From Bradyrhizobium sp. ARR65 (GTDB lineage: Bacteria > Pseudomonadota > Alphaproteobacteria > Rhizobiales > Xanthobacteraceae), in contig NZ_AWZU01000006.1 of NCBI RefSeq assembly GCF_000472385.1, positions 62,108 through 126,107 on the forward strand: a DNA stretch of 64,000 nt. Direction: 5' to 3'. Of the stretch, positions 30,768 to 38,709 are shown piece after piece. The position numbers and the translations under genes are program-made. Each line of letters begins with the position of its first letter. Position 1 is the first letter of the stretch. The notes below the pieces were generated by a model. The model was not told the origin of the DNA, searched no databases, and was given only the letters and a program-made list of their open reading frames with translations.

Positions 30768-31568
30768 TCACTGCTGCGTCGGTGCTGTCGTCGTCGTGCT
30801 GGGGATACCGAAGCGGACAACGTTGATGTTCTGGGTGACCTTCTCTTCCTTGATGACGTTCTCGACGGCATTGGCATCGGCAATGCTGCGCAATGCGAGC
30901 GACAGCGAGCCGGCTTGCCGCGCGGCGGCGAGCGTGACGGTCTGCTCGGGCTTCAATTCCAGCGTAACGGTCTTGCCGATCACCGCATTCTGGCCGTCCT
31001 TTTCCTTGGGCGCCTGGTCGATCGCGAGCACGCGGACATTGGACAGGACGACTTCGGACTTCACCACGTCCTGCTCGTCGCCCTTGGCATCGGGATTCTT
31101 GAGATGCCTGGTGAGGAGAACGTCGACACGATCATTGGGCAGGATGAAGCCGCCGGCCCCGGTCTCCGGGGCGATTTCGGTCGATACCGCGCGCATGCCG
31201 GTCGGCAGGATGGCCGCCATGAAACCGGAGTCGCTTTTCACCAGCTTCTGCTCGCGGATCGGCTCGCCCGCGATGAAGGGACCGCGCGCGATCGAGCCGG
31301 CGAGCTGGGTGGTGGCGTCGGGCCGCTCATTGCGGCGGATAAAGCTGTTGCTGGCGGATGCCGCCGGCCAGGTCTGCCACTGGAGGTCTTCCGCCTTGAC
31401 GGTCTGGCCAAGGCCGATGTCCGATTTGGCGATCAGCACGTCGACGGTCGGGAGTTGCGCCACCGGCGCGGGGGGAGGCGGCTTGTTGTCGAATCCGCTC
31501 GCAAGATAAGCAGCAACGCCGCCGGCGCCGAGGGCGATGGCCAGAACTACGATGCGTGCGGTATTCAT
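30768..31568 (-). CDS. cpaB: Flp pilus assembly protein CpaB/RcpC
   Basis: 266 residues from ATG 31568, with a GAGG ribosome site. N-terminal helix (VVLAIALGAGGVAAYLA), then a SAF domain (VDVLIAKSDIGLGQTVKAEDLQWQTWP) and the RcpC/CpaB block (GGFILPNDRVDVLLTRH). It is periplasmic and associates with the CpaC secretin. First of the tightly spaced cpaB-F, tadB-C series; a 128-bp gap separates it from cpaA and may hold a promoter. Confidence 0.92.
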   Translation of the reverse strand: MNTARIVVLAIALGAGGVAAYLASGFDNKPPPPAPVAQLPTVDVLIAKSDIGLGQTVKAEDLQWQTWPAASASNSFIRRNERPDATTQLAGSIARGPFIAGEPIREQKLVKSDSGFMAAILPTGMRAVSTEIAPETGAGGFILPNDRVDVLLTRHLKNPDAKGDEQDVVKSEVVLSNVRVLAIDQAPKEKDGQNAVIGKTVTLELKPEQTVTLAAARQAGSLSLALRSIADANAVENVIKEEKVTQNINVVRFGIPSTTTTAPTQQ

Positions 31569-31696
31569 ACGCCTCAACTTTCCACATAACGCCGCGACGC
31601 GTCGGTCGCCGTGATGGGAGTTGACCAGCTATTCGTCAAAGCATGGTTAATGAGGCGTATCTAAATCGCCTTAACGCCGAGTTTACCGGCTAGGCG

Positions 31697-32221
31697 TCAG
31701 CGCAATGCGATATGCGCGAGGTCGATCGCCTTCACCCAATCGGTGTCGGGGTAGATCATGAGCGCTCCGATCGCGAGCGCGATGCCGTAGGGAATGCCGC
31801 TTTCCTTGGCGTGCAGCCTCAAGAGCCAGGTCTGGGTGGTCAGCGGATAAGGCAGCGGCCATTGCCGAAGCTGCAGCAGCGCGATGGTCAGGACACCGCC
31901 GAACACGGACGCGTAAAGCAGATAATTGAGCAGATGCGCGAAACCGAACCACAGGGCTGTCGCCGCAGCGAGCTTGGCATCGCCGCCGCCAACCCAGCCG
32001 CGCGCAAAACAGGCGAACGCGAAGACGAGCACGAGCGCGCCGGCGCCGAAATGGAGCAGAATGTCGTTGATTCCCATGCCGGTGAGCGGGGCGAGCACCA
32101 AGAAGCACGCGACGAGCGCCAGCGAGACCCGGTTCGAGATCGTCATGGTGAAGAGGTCGCTCGCCGCGGCGAACGCCATCAGCGCGGGAAATGCGGAAAG
32201 CCGTGCGAGGTCAAGCATCAT
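31697..32221 (-). CDS. cpaA: Prepilin peptidase CpaA/TadV (A24 family)
   Basis: 174 residues with about five hydrophobic segments. The two catalytic Asp of the aspartyl prepilin peptidases are in AASDLFTMTISN and RGWVGGGDAKLAAA. This is the short form without the N-methyltransferase domain, typical of Tad systems. It cleaves the leader of the Flp pilin encoded next upstream. Confidence 0.9.
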   Translation of the reverse strand: MMLDLARLSAFPALMAFAAASDLFTMTISNRVSLALVACFLVLAPLTGMGINDILLHFGAGALVLVFAFACFARGWVGGGDAKLAAATALWFGFAHLLNYLLYASVFGGVLTIALLQLRQWPLPYPLTTQTWLLRLHAKESGIPYGIALAIGALMIYPDTDWVKAIDLAHIALR

Positions 32222-32385
32222 CGGGGCACACTACACGGCATCGTATGGGTTGGACCGGCGAAGGTTAGGGGAGAGAGATGAACAATCGGCAAACGCAAAT
32301 CCGCGGCTGCCGGACGCCGGAATGCGCGAGAGTGGGTTGATAGGCGCAGGCATCAGCTTGCACATCGATCGCGCCGGCGCTCACG

Positions 32386-32416
32386 AAAAAGACAAGGGCC
32401 CCGATTGCCGGGGCCC
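32386..32416 (-). terminator. Intrinsic terminator after the flp pilin gene
   Basis: On the minus strand an 8-bp stem GGGCCCCG, loop GCAAT, CGGGGCCC is followed by TTGTC and five T. It starts about 25 bp after the pilin stop and would separate high pilin transcription from the downstream cpa genes. Confidence 0.8.
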
Positions 32417-32440
32417 CTGCTGTTCGACGGCGAGAATTGC

Positions 32441-32605
32441 TTACTTCAGCGAGTTGTTGATCGAGCTGAAGGCGCCGTTCAGCTTGGAGCCGATGCCGTT
32501 GACGACGGCGATGATGGCGAGAGAGATGCCGGCGGCAATCAGGCCGTACTCGATCGCGGTGGCGCCGGACTCGTCCTTCACGAAGCGCGCAATCAGGTTC
32601 TTCAT
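32441..32605 (-). CDS. flp: Flp family type IVb pilin
   Basis: 54 residues from ATG 32605. Short basic leader, then the prepilin site and hydrophobic core: DESGATAIEYGLIAAGISLA, with the EY pair and Glu typical of Flp pilins. Cleavage by CpaA would fall after the Gly of ESG. It is the major subunit of the adhesive Flp/Tad pilus. Own terminator downstream and cpaA next. Confidence 0.95.
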   Translation of the reverse strand: MKNLIARFVKDESGATAIEYGLIAAGISLAIIAVVNGIGSKLNGAFSSINNSLK

Positions 32606-32924
32606 TCGTCTAAACTCCATGTACACGTGGCTGATCGAAACTGTGGATCTGGTCGCGCCGGCGTTCTCAGCACCGTGACCATGGGCCGCACCCTAAGGTC
32701 CGACAAATTGCGGCGCAGTTAATTCGATCGCGTAAACATGCTTCCAATTGGCTGTTCTTTGCCAGAGTAAACGGCCCATTAAGTGATTCACTCTGATTCG
32801 ATTTTCGCGCGAGCCGCCGATTGGCACGCACATAACGGAGTCTCGCCCAGAAGAGCGACTCAACTTCACGCCTCCTTAAGCCCGGCGGGAGTACGTCTGC
32901 AGCATCCCATTTTGCGAGGCGACG
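32606..32924. promoter_or_regulatory. Divergent upstream region of flp and the desaturase-family gene
   Basis: 319 bp without a supported protein. It must contain the pilin promoter (reading left) and a promoter for the desaturase-family gene (reading right). The centre (about 32700-32810) is relatively A+T-rich. No clear sigma-54 or EcfG match is seen. Confidence 0.45.
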
Positions 32925-33752
32925 ATGTCGAACCCGACCATGGAAGCGATGATGATGCTCGGCCAGACCATTGAGAAGGTGGTGCCGATCACGATCGTCC
33001 TGGCACTGGTGTTTACGGTGCTCAGCCATTACTGGGCCTGCAATCCCGGCAAGTCGTGGTGGCAAAGGCGCGAGCTCGTCACCGACGTCGTCTACTGGTT
33101 CTTCGTGCCGGTGTTTGCGCGCGTGGTGCGCATCGGCCTGCTCGTGGTCGGCGCCGCCGTGGTCTTCAACATTCACGATGCCGATGCGCTGATCGCCTTC
33201 TACGACAACGGCCATGGGCCGTTGTCGTATCTGCCGCTATGGGTGCAGGGACTTTTGTTCCTGGTGGCGTCCGATTTCATGCTGTATTGGCTGCATCGGC
33301 TGTTTCATCGCGGCGAGTTCTGGAAGTACCACGCCGTGCATCATTCCTCCGAAGAGCTTGATTGGATTTCGGCCGCGCGCTTTCATCCCGTCAATCTCGT
33401 GATCGGCACCATCTCGGTCGATGTCATTTTGCTGATGGCCGGCATCTCGCCGAACGTCATGCTCTGGGTCGGCCCGTTCACCACCTTCCATTCGGCCTTC
33501 GTGCACGCGAATTTGAGCTGGACCCTTGGGCCGCTCAAATATGTGCTGGCGACGCCGGTCTTTCATCGCTGGCATCACACGCCGCTGGAAGAGGGCGGCG
33601 ACACCAACTTTGCGGGCACCTTTCCGATCTGGGACATTCTGTTCGGCACATTCCGCATGCCGGAGGGACGGCTGCCCGAGAACTACGGCAAGGACGAAGC
33701 CGATATGCCCGCCGAGATCGTCGGGCAGCTCGCCTTCCCGTTCCGGCGCTAA
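32925..33752 (+). CDS. Sterol desaturase/fatty acid hydroxylase family membrane protein
   Basis: 275-residue integral membrane di-iron enzyme. Hydrophobic segments near 20-40, 60-80 and 105-125. The three His clusters are HRLFHR, HAVHHSSEELDW and HRWHHT, with an extra FHSAFVHANLSW between, giving the eight-His iron site of the fatty acid hydroxylase superfamily. It could hydroxylate a lipid, hopanoid or carotenoid; the substrate is not evident. It is divergent from the pilin and not obviously part of the Tad system. Confidence 0.85.
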   Translation: MSNPTMEAMMMLGQTIEKVVPITIVLALVFTVLSHYWACNPGKSWWQRRELVTDVVYWFFVPVFARVVRIGLLVVGAAVVFNIHDADALIAFYDNGHGPLSYLPLWVQGLLFLVASDFMLYWLHRLFHRGEFWKYHAVHHSSEELDWISAARFHPVNLVIGTISVDVILLMAGISPNVMLWVGPFTTFHSAFVHANLSWTLGPLKYVLATPVFHRWHHTPLEEGGDTNFAGTFPIWDILFGTFRMPEGRLPENYGKDEADMPAEIVGQLAFPFRR

Positions 33753-33860
33753 AGCGCGATTTGCCGTTCGTTCATCAATTCTTGGCAGACTTCTCTTGTC
33801 GGGCGCCGGCGCGGCTCCCTTATCGCCTTTCGCCGGCTCGTCGACGTCCCGGGGTACAGT

Positions 33861-34373
33861 ATGTCGTCTGAGTTGCTATGTAACCTTGCCCGCCCGCTTG
33901 CTCGCTCATTGCTGGCGATAGCCGTCGGTCTGCTGCTGCGGCCCGGCGCCGCGCTCGCCGAGTCCCCCGCCGATACCATCTCGGTCAATGTCGATCAGGC
34001 CAAGCTCCTCAAGCTGCCCTCGCGCGTTGCGACCATCGTGGTCGGAAACCCGCTGATTGCCGACGTGACGCTGCAGAACGGCGGCATTCTCGTGGTGACC
34101 GGCAAAGGTTATGGCGCGACGAATTTCATTGCCATGGACCGCAACGGCGAGATCCTGGTCGACCGGATGATCCAGGTCGAGGGGCCGAGCGATCAGTTGG
34201 TCACGGTCTATCGCGGGGTCGAACGCCAGACGTATAGCTGCATGCCGATCTGTCAGCGCCGGGCCACGCTCGGCGACGACGAGAAGTATTTCAGCTCGGT
34301 GCTGCAGCAGTCGAGTTCATTGACCAACCAGGCCAGCAGCAGCGCGTCGGCGACGACCGGCAAGGCCAATTGA
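33861..34373 (+). CDS. Stand-alone pilus-assembly N-terminal domain protein (CpaC-like N domain)
   Basis: 170 residues with a signal peptide (ARSLLAIAVGLLLRPGAALA). The mature part is a single T2SS/T3SS pilus N domain, similar to the N-terminus of CpaC: VNVDQAKLLKLPSRVATIVV, then GNPLIADVTLQNGGILVVTG and NFIAMDRNGEIL. There is no secretin domain. A Cys pair (SCMPIC) lies near residue 130, and the tail is Ser/Ala-rich. It may be a periplasmic accessory of the Tad secretin, given the cpa operon about 1.3 kb away. Confidence 0.8.
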   Translation: MSSELLCNLARPLARSLLAIAVGLLLRPGAALAESPADTISVNVDQAKLLKLPSRVATIVVGNPLIADVTLQNGGILVVTGKGYGATNFIAMDRNGEILVDRMIQVEGPSDQLVTVYRGVERQTYSCMPICQRRATLGDDEKYFSSVLQQSSSLTNQASSSASATTGKAN

Positions 34374-34441
34374 GCGCTGTCCATGCCTCGGAGTAGCTCC
34401 GCGCCGCCTGTGGGCGCGTGCAAAACAACATTCAGAACATG

Positions 34442-34474
34442 AAAAGGGCCGCGCTTGGACGCGGCCCTTTTCGT
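34442..34474. terminator. Bidirectional hairpin between the N-domain gene and csp
   Basis: Stem AAAAGGGCCGCG/CGCGGCCCTTTT with a 6-nt loop. The arms end in A and T runs, so it can terminate on either strand. It serves the rightward gene and probably also read-through from csp on the left-going strand. Confidence 0.8.
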
Positions 34475-34532
34475 TAATCTGGGCAGCTATCCGATAGGAT
34501 GCTTCGAAAGGGCTTAACCCCTCCGAAGACGA

Positions 34533-34745
34533 TTAGTTCGCGGCGCGGAGATTATCGGCCGAAGACTTGCCCGAACGGCGATCCGCCACGATCTCGTAGG
34601 AGATCTTCTGGCCTTCACGCAGCGTGCCGAGCCCGGCGCGCTCGACGGCGCTGATGTGCACGAACACATCCTTGCCGCCGTCATCCGGTTGGATGAAGCC
34701 ATAGCCTTTGGTGGCGTTAAACCATTTCACGGTTCCCATGCTCAC
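34533..34745 (-). CDS. Cold-shock domain protein
   Basis: 70-residue CspA-type RNA chaperone. RNP1 is KGYGFIQ and RNP2 is VFVHISA; the KWFN opening is intact. A GTG at 34745 gives [13 protein letters not shown] 34739 is the alternative. It binds single-stranded RNA and melts secondary structure. It sits about 280 bp downstream of an IF-1 gene and a DEAD-box helicase gene on the same strand. Confidence 0.95.
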   Translation of the reverse strand: MSMGTVKWFNATKGYGFIQPDDGGKDVFVHISAVERAGLGTLREGQKISYEIVADRRSGKSSADNLRAAN

Positions 34746-35025
34746 GGGGTGTAGTCCCTTCTCAGAGTAACAAAGTCAGAAACCCACTTATGGTGGGCTG
34801 GTGAGATCGAATTTTTGGAAGGGTCGTCAGCGTCTGAACCGGCTGTACCGGTATTAGCTAATGTCGTCCGGCCGAAAATCGATAACTGCATCTTATGAGA
34901 AGCAGCGCGTCAAAACAATCCTGACGTGCACGAATTTTTAATGTACGGGCCAGCCGTTCCGCGACCATGACATCATCCTGTCATGTGCGGCCGGCTCAAG
35001 ACCATCCTGAACGCATTTCCGACGC
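34746..35025 (-). promoter_or_regulatory. Upstream region of the cold-shock gene
   Basis: 280 bp between the IF-1 stop and csp with no supported protein. A+T-rich patches near 34870-34950 suit a promoter, which would leave a leader of 100 bases or more. Long leaders are usual for cold-inducible csp genes, but no specific thermoswitch structure was recognised. Confidence 0.35.
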
Positions 35026-35316
35026 TTATCGGCGACGAAACTGGCCACCCCGCTGCGGGCCCCCCCTCGGCGCGCCACCGGGCGCGCTCGGACGTTCGTC
35101 CTTGTGGCGGAAAATCAGCCGGCCCTTTTCCAGGTCATAGGGCGACATTTCGACCGTCACGCGGTCGCCCGCAAGCGTCTTGATGCGATTCTTTTTCATC
35201 TTGCCTGCCGTATAGGCAACGATCTCGTGCCCGGTGTCGAGCTGCACGCGGTAACGTGCATCCGGAAGGATTTCGGTGACCAGTCCTTCGAACTGGATCA
35301 ACTCTTCTTTGGCCAT
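35026..35316 (-). CDS. infA: Translation initiation factor IF-1 with basic C-terminal tail
   Basis: 96 residues; standard IF-1 is about 72. Residues 1-72 are a full S1-like OB fold ([37 protein letters not shown]). The extra tail is Gly/Arg/Pro-rich ([15 protein letters not shown]), an RGG-type RNA-binding extension. It lies 24 bp downstream of the DEAD-box gene, so it is probably co-transcribed. It may be a second IF-1 specialised for cold or stress; a canonical 72-residue copy elsewhere in the genome is expected but not visible. Confidence 0.9.
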   Translation of the reverse strand: MAKEELIQFEGLVTEILPDARYRVQLDTGHEIVAYTAGKMKKNRIKTLAGDRVTVEMSPYDLEKGRLIFRHKDERPSAPGGAPRGGPQRGGQFRRR

Positions 35317-35340
35317 GCTTAGCTCCAGATCGATCGATGG

Positions 35341-36768
35341 TTAACGGGTCCGCTGGTCGCGGCTGCGTTGGTCGCGGGGACGGCTTTCGCGATGCAAAAA
35401 GGCAATAGCATTCCCATCCGTGTTGCCGCCATGCTGCGCACGGTGCGGTGCATGCTGCGCTGCATGATGCGGTTCTTGGCGATTGATTTGCAGGGCGCCA
35501 CTCTTACCACCGCGACGGCGTCGGCGGCGAGGGCCTTTTGAGGGTTGGGCAGCGTCATTTGCTCTTGTCCCATGTGGGTGTGGGGCTGCACGGCTTCCGC
35601 GATGTTGCAGGCTTGACGGGGCGGGATCGCGCTGGCCCGCCGTGCGACGGTCCTCGCGCGGCAACGCTATCCGGATCAACCGTTCGATGTCGCGCAAATA
35701 GGCCATTTCCTCGCCGCCGGCGACTAGAGAGATGGCCGTACCCTCGCGGCCCGCGCGGGCGGTGCGGCCGATGCGATGCACGTAAGTCTCCGGCACGTTG
35801 GGCAGGTCGAAATTCACGACATGGCTGATGCCGTCGACGTCGATGCCGCGGGCGGCGATATCGGTGGCGACCAGCGTGCGGACCTCGCCGGAACGGAACG
35901 CCGAAAGCACGCGTTCCCGATGATTCTGCGACTTGTTGCCATGGATCGCGTGGGCGGCAATCCCGCACTTGGCCAGGCTCTTCACCACCTTGTCGGCGCC
36001 GTGCTTGGTTCGGGTGAAAACCAGCGCGCGATCGATCGGTTCCTGGGTCAGAAGCTGCGCGAGCATGTCACCCTTGGCCGTATGGTCGACCTGGATGATA
36101 CGCTGGCTGATGCGCTCGGCCGTCGAGGAGACGGGTGTCACCGCGACACGCGCTGGATCCCGCAGCATCGCCTCCGCAAGCTCGGCGATGGCCTTCGGCA
36201 TCGTCGCCGAGAAGAACAGCGTCTGTCGCTGCTGCGGCAGCTTGGCGACGATTTTCCTGATGTCGTTGATGAAGCCCATGTCCAGCATGCGGTCCGCTTC
36301 GTCAAGGACCAGAAACTCGACGCCGTTCAGCCGCAAGGCATTGCCGTGCACGAGATCGAGCAGGCGGCCCGGCGTCGCCACCAGGATATCCACGCCGCCC
36401 ATCAGGGCGCGCACCTGGCGGCCCATCGGCACGCCGCCGATCGCGAGCGCCGAACTCAGTCGCATGTGACGGCCATAGGCGTTGAAGCTGTCGAGAATCT
36501 GGCCCGACAGTTCGCGGGTCGGGCTCAGCACCAGGGCGCGGCAGCTCTTCGGCTGCGGCTTACTGCGCTGCGCGAGAATGCGATGCAGGATGGGAAGCGC
36601 GAAGGACGCGGTCTTGCCGGTACCGGTTTGCGCGATACCGATGACGTCGCGGCCTTCGAGCGCAAGCGGGATGGTCTGAGCCTGGATGGGAGTGGGCGTG
36701 ACGTAATTCTCTTCCTTGAGCGCACGCGAGATGGGATCGGCGAGGCCGAAATCCGAAAAGGAGGTCAA
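35341..36768 (-). CDS. DEAD-box RNA helicase, RhlE/CsdA-like
   Basis: 475 residues from TTG 36768, chosen because the product then starts at the usual TSFSDFGLADPISRAL and GGAAAG lies ten bases upstream. Motifs: Q (TPTPIQ), I (AQTGTGKT), Ia (PTRELS), II (DEAD), III (SAT), V (ATDIAARGID), VI (HRIGRTARAG). The last 100 residues are a low-complexity basic tail with RRRRRRGG. It unwinds RNA in ribosome assembly or mRNA decay, often at low temperature. Followed closely by infA. Confidence 0.92.
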   Translation of the reverse strand: MTSFSDFGLADPISRALKEENYVTPTPIQAQTIPLALEGRDVIGIAQTGTGKTASFALPILHRILAQRSKPQPKSCRALVLSPTRELSGQILDSFNAYGRHMRLSSALAIGGVPMGRQVRALMGGVDILVATPGRLLDLVHGNALRLNGVEFLVLDEADRMLDMGFINDIRKIVAKLPQQRQTLFFSATMPKAIAELAEAMLRDPARVAVTPVSSTAERISQRIIQVDHTAKGDMLAQLLTQEPIDRALVFTRTKHGADKVVKSLAKCGIAAHAIHGNKSQNHRERVLSAFRSGEVRTLVATDIAARGIDVDGISHVVNFDLPNVPETYVHRIGRTARAGREGTAISLVAGGEEMAYLRDIERLIRIALPREDRRTAGQRDPAPSSLQHRGSRAAPHPHGTRANDAAQPSKGPRRRRRRGGKSGALQINRQEPHHAAQHAPHRAQHGGNTDGNAIAFLHRESRPRDQRSRDQRTR

Positions 36769-37311
36769 AAGCTTTGTTCTTTCCACATGAACCACAGGCA
36801 CGCCGGCAAAGCGCCGCGCGCGTGCGGACGATCTTCAAGACACCCGCGTGTTGGCGGCGTCGATTCTGTTAGGCTGAAAGGCAAGCCAAAAGCCCGTTGC
36901 GGAGGGCTTAAGAACACGCGGCTTGCGATGCCCCGATGATTCTCTGGGGTCCTGTACCCGATATGGAACGGGAACGCGGCACTTTCAAGGATGAAGTCGC
37001 ACCAGGAGCGTGGAGCGTGGCGAAATATGCGGAGGTCTGCGCGTCCTGATCGCAATCGCATGCCGGAAAATTAGACATTTACCAAGAGCTGCTCGCAAAT
37101 TAAGCGGATTGCCGAGAAGGCAGCCATCTTGGACGGCTAAAAGATAGGCAGAAAATCGCGGTATTTTTGTGCGTTCTTCGAATTTCATTTGGTCAATCAT
37201 TGGCTTAGGCCTGCCGCAGGCCATGGCACAGTTCTTGCGATTCTCCCTACGCGCGGCCGGTCTGGCCGTCGCAGCGTTTTTTCACGCCTGCGTCAGGGAG
37301 AGGATATCTCA
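36769..37311. other. Intergenic region upstream of urtA
   Basis: 543 bp with no supported protein. The stretch 37060-37200 is A+T-rich, and a sigma-54 promoter match lies at 37224-37238. Activator (NtrC) sites would be expected between about 37050 and 37180; no clean TGCACC-type dyad was found by eye. Confidence 0.5.
37224..37238 (+). promoter_or_regulatory. Sigma-54 (RpoN) promoter of urtA
   Basis: TGGCAC, 5 bp, TTGC matches the -24/-12 consensus, with GG and GC twelve bases apart. The predicted start of transcription is near 37250, leaving a 60-base leader before urtA. RpoN promoters with NtrC are standard for nitrogen-scavenging transporters. Confidence 0.8.
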
Positions 37312-38628
37312 ATGCTTAGAAAACTTACTCAGGACATCGCGACGATGACTCGGCGTCGCTGGCTGGCGGCGACCGCCGGCCTGGCGCTCGGTTTCGCGCT
37401 GTCGCCGGCATTCGCCGCGGACGATACGATTAAGGTTGGCATTCTTCATTCGTTGTCCGGCACCATGGCGATCAGTGAGACGACGCTGAAGGACGTGATG
37501 CTGATGCTCATCGACGAGCAGAACAAGAAGGGCGGCGTGCTCGGCAAGAAGCTGGAAGCGGTCGTCGTCGATCCCGCCTCGAATTGGCCGCTGTTCGCCG
37601 AAAAGGCCCGTGAGCTGATCACCAAGGACAAGGTCGCGGTCGTGTTCGGCTGCTGGACCTCGGTGTCGCGCAAATCCGTGTTGCCGGTGTTCAAGGAGCT
37701 GAACAACATCCTGTTCTATCCGGTGCAGTACGAGGGCGAGGAAAGCGAGCGCAACGTCTTCTATACCGGGGCAGCGCCAAATCAGCAGGCGATCCCGGCC
37801 GTCGACTACCTGATGAAGGAAGAGAAGGTGAAGCGCTGGGTGCTTGAGGGCACCGACTATGTCTATCCGCGCACCACGAACAAGATCCTCGAGGCTTACC
37901 TCAAGTCGAAGGGTGTCGCCGCCGACGACATCATGATCAACTACACGCCGTTCGGCTTCTCCGACTGGCAGACCGAGGTCTCCAAGATCAAGGCCTTCGG
38001 TTCGGCCGGCAAGAAGACCGCCGTGGTCTCCACCATCAACGGCGACGCCAACGTGCCCTTCTACAAGGAGCTCGGCAACCAGGGCATCAAGGCGACCGAC
38101 ATTCCGGTGGTCGCGTTCTCGGTGGGTGAGGAAGAACTCGCCGGCATCGACACCAAGCCGCTGGTCGGCCATCTCGCCGCCTGGAATTACTTCGAGTCGA
38201 TCAAGACGCCGGCAAACGAGAAGTTCATCAAGGAATGGCATGCGTTCACCAAGAACGACAAGCGCACCACCAACGACCCGATGGAAGCGCACTACATCGG
38301 CTTCAATATGTGGGTGAAGGCGGTCGAGAAGGTGAAGTCGACCGATCCGGACAAAGTGATCGATGCGCTGCCCGGCATCGAGGTGCCGAACCTGACCGGC
38401 GGCACCGCCAAGATGCTGCCCAACCATCACATCACCAAGCCCGTGTTCATCGGCGAGATCAAGGCCAACGGCCAGTTCGACGTGGTGTTCAAGACCAAGG
38501 ACCTCGTCCCAGGCGATGCCTGGTCGAAGGAGCTCGAAGGCTCCAAGGATCTGATCGGCGACTGGGTCGGCAAGAAGTGCGGCAACTACAACGTCAAGAC
38601 CAACAAGTGCCTGGGTTCGGGCACCTGA
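37312..38628 (+). CDS. urtA: Urea ABC transporter substrate-binding protein
   Basis: 438-residue periplasmic urea-binding protein. ATG 37312 follows a GGGAGAGGA site. Signal peptide with a twin-arginine motif (TRRRWLAATAGLALG) and cleavage near AFA-ADD. UrtA features: VGILHSLSGTMAISE, CWTSVSRKSVLPVFKE, FYPVQYEGEESERNVFYTGA and GTDYVYPRTTN. It heads the urt-ure supercluster under a sigma-54 promoter. Confidence 0.96.
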   Translation: MLRKLTQDIATMTRRRWLAATAGLALGFALSPAFAADDTIKVGILHSLSGTMAISETTLKDVMLMLIDEQNKKGGVLGKKLEAVVVDPASNWPLFAEKARELITKDKVAVVFGCWTSVSRKSVLPVFKELNNILFYPVQYEGEESERNVFYTGAAPNQQAIPAVDYLMKEEKVKRWVLEGTDYVYPRTTNKILEAYLKSKGVAADDIMINYTPFGFSDWQTEVSKIKAFGSAGKKTAVVSTINGDANVPFYKELGNQGIKATDIPVVAFSVGEEELAGIDTKPLVGHLAAWNYFESIKTPANEKFIKEWHAFTKNDKRTTNDPMEAHYIGFNMWVKAVEKVKSTDPDKVIDALPGIEVPNLTGGTAKMLPNHHITKPVFIGEIKANGQFDVVFKTKDLVPGDAWSKELEGSKDLIGDWVGKKCGNYNVKTNKCLGSGT

Positions 38629-38655
38629 TCCGCACCTGATCTGACTTCACGACGC

Positions 38656-38685
38656 GGGGAAGGCGGCGACGTCGTCGCCTTCCCC
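38656..38685 (+). terminator. Hairpin between urtA and urtB
   Basis: A 30-base near-perfect palindrome (GGGGAAGGCG arm) lies 28 bp after the urtA stop with no T-run. It probably acts as a partial terminator or 3'-stabilising stem that keeps the binding-protein mRNA in excess over the membrane subunits. Confidence 0.6.
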
Positions 38686-38709
38686 TTACCTCTTGCCGGG
38701 GTTTTGCCA

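Noticed and set aside
36990..37030. NtrC-type site (GCACC...GGAGCG) upstream of urtA
   Set aside because: The second half does not match the TGGTGC arm at proper spacing; too weak to call.
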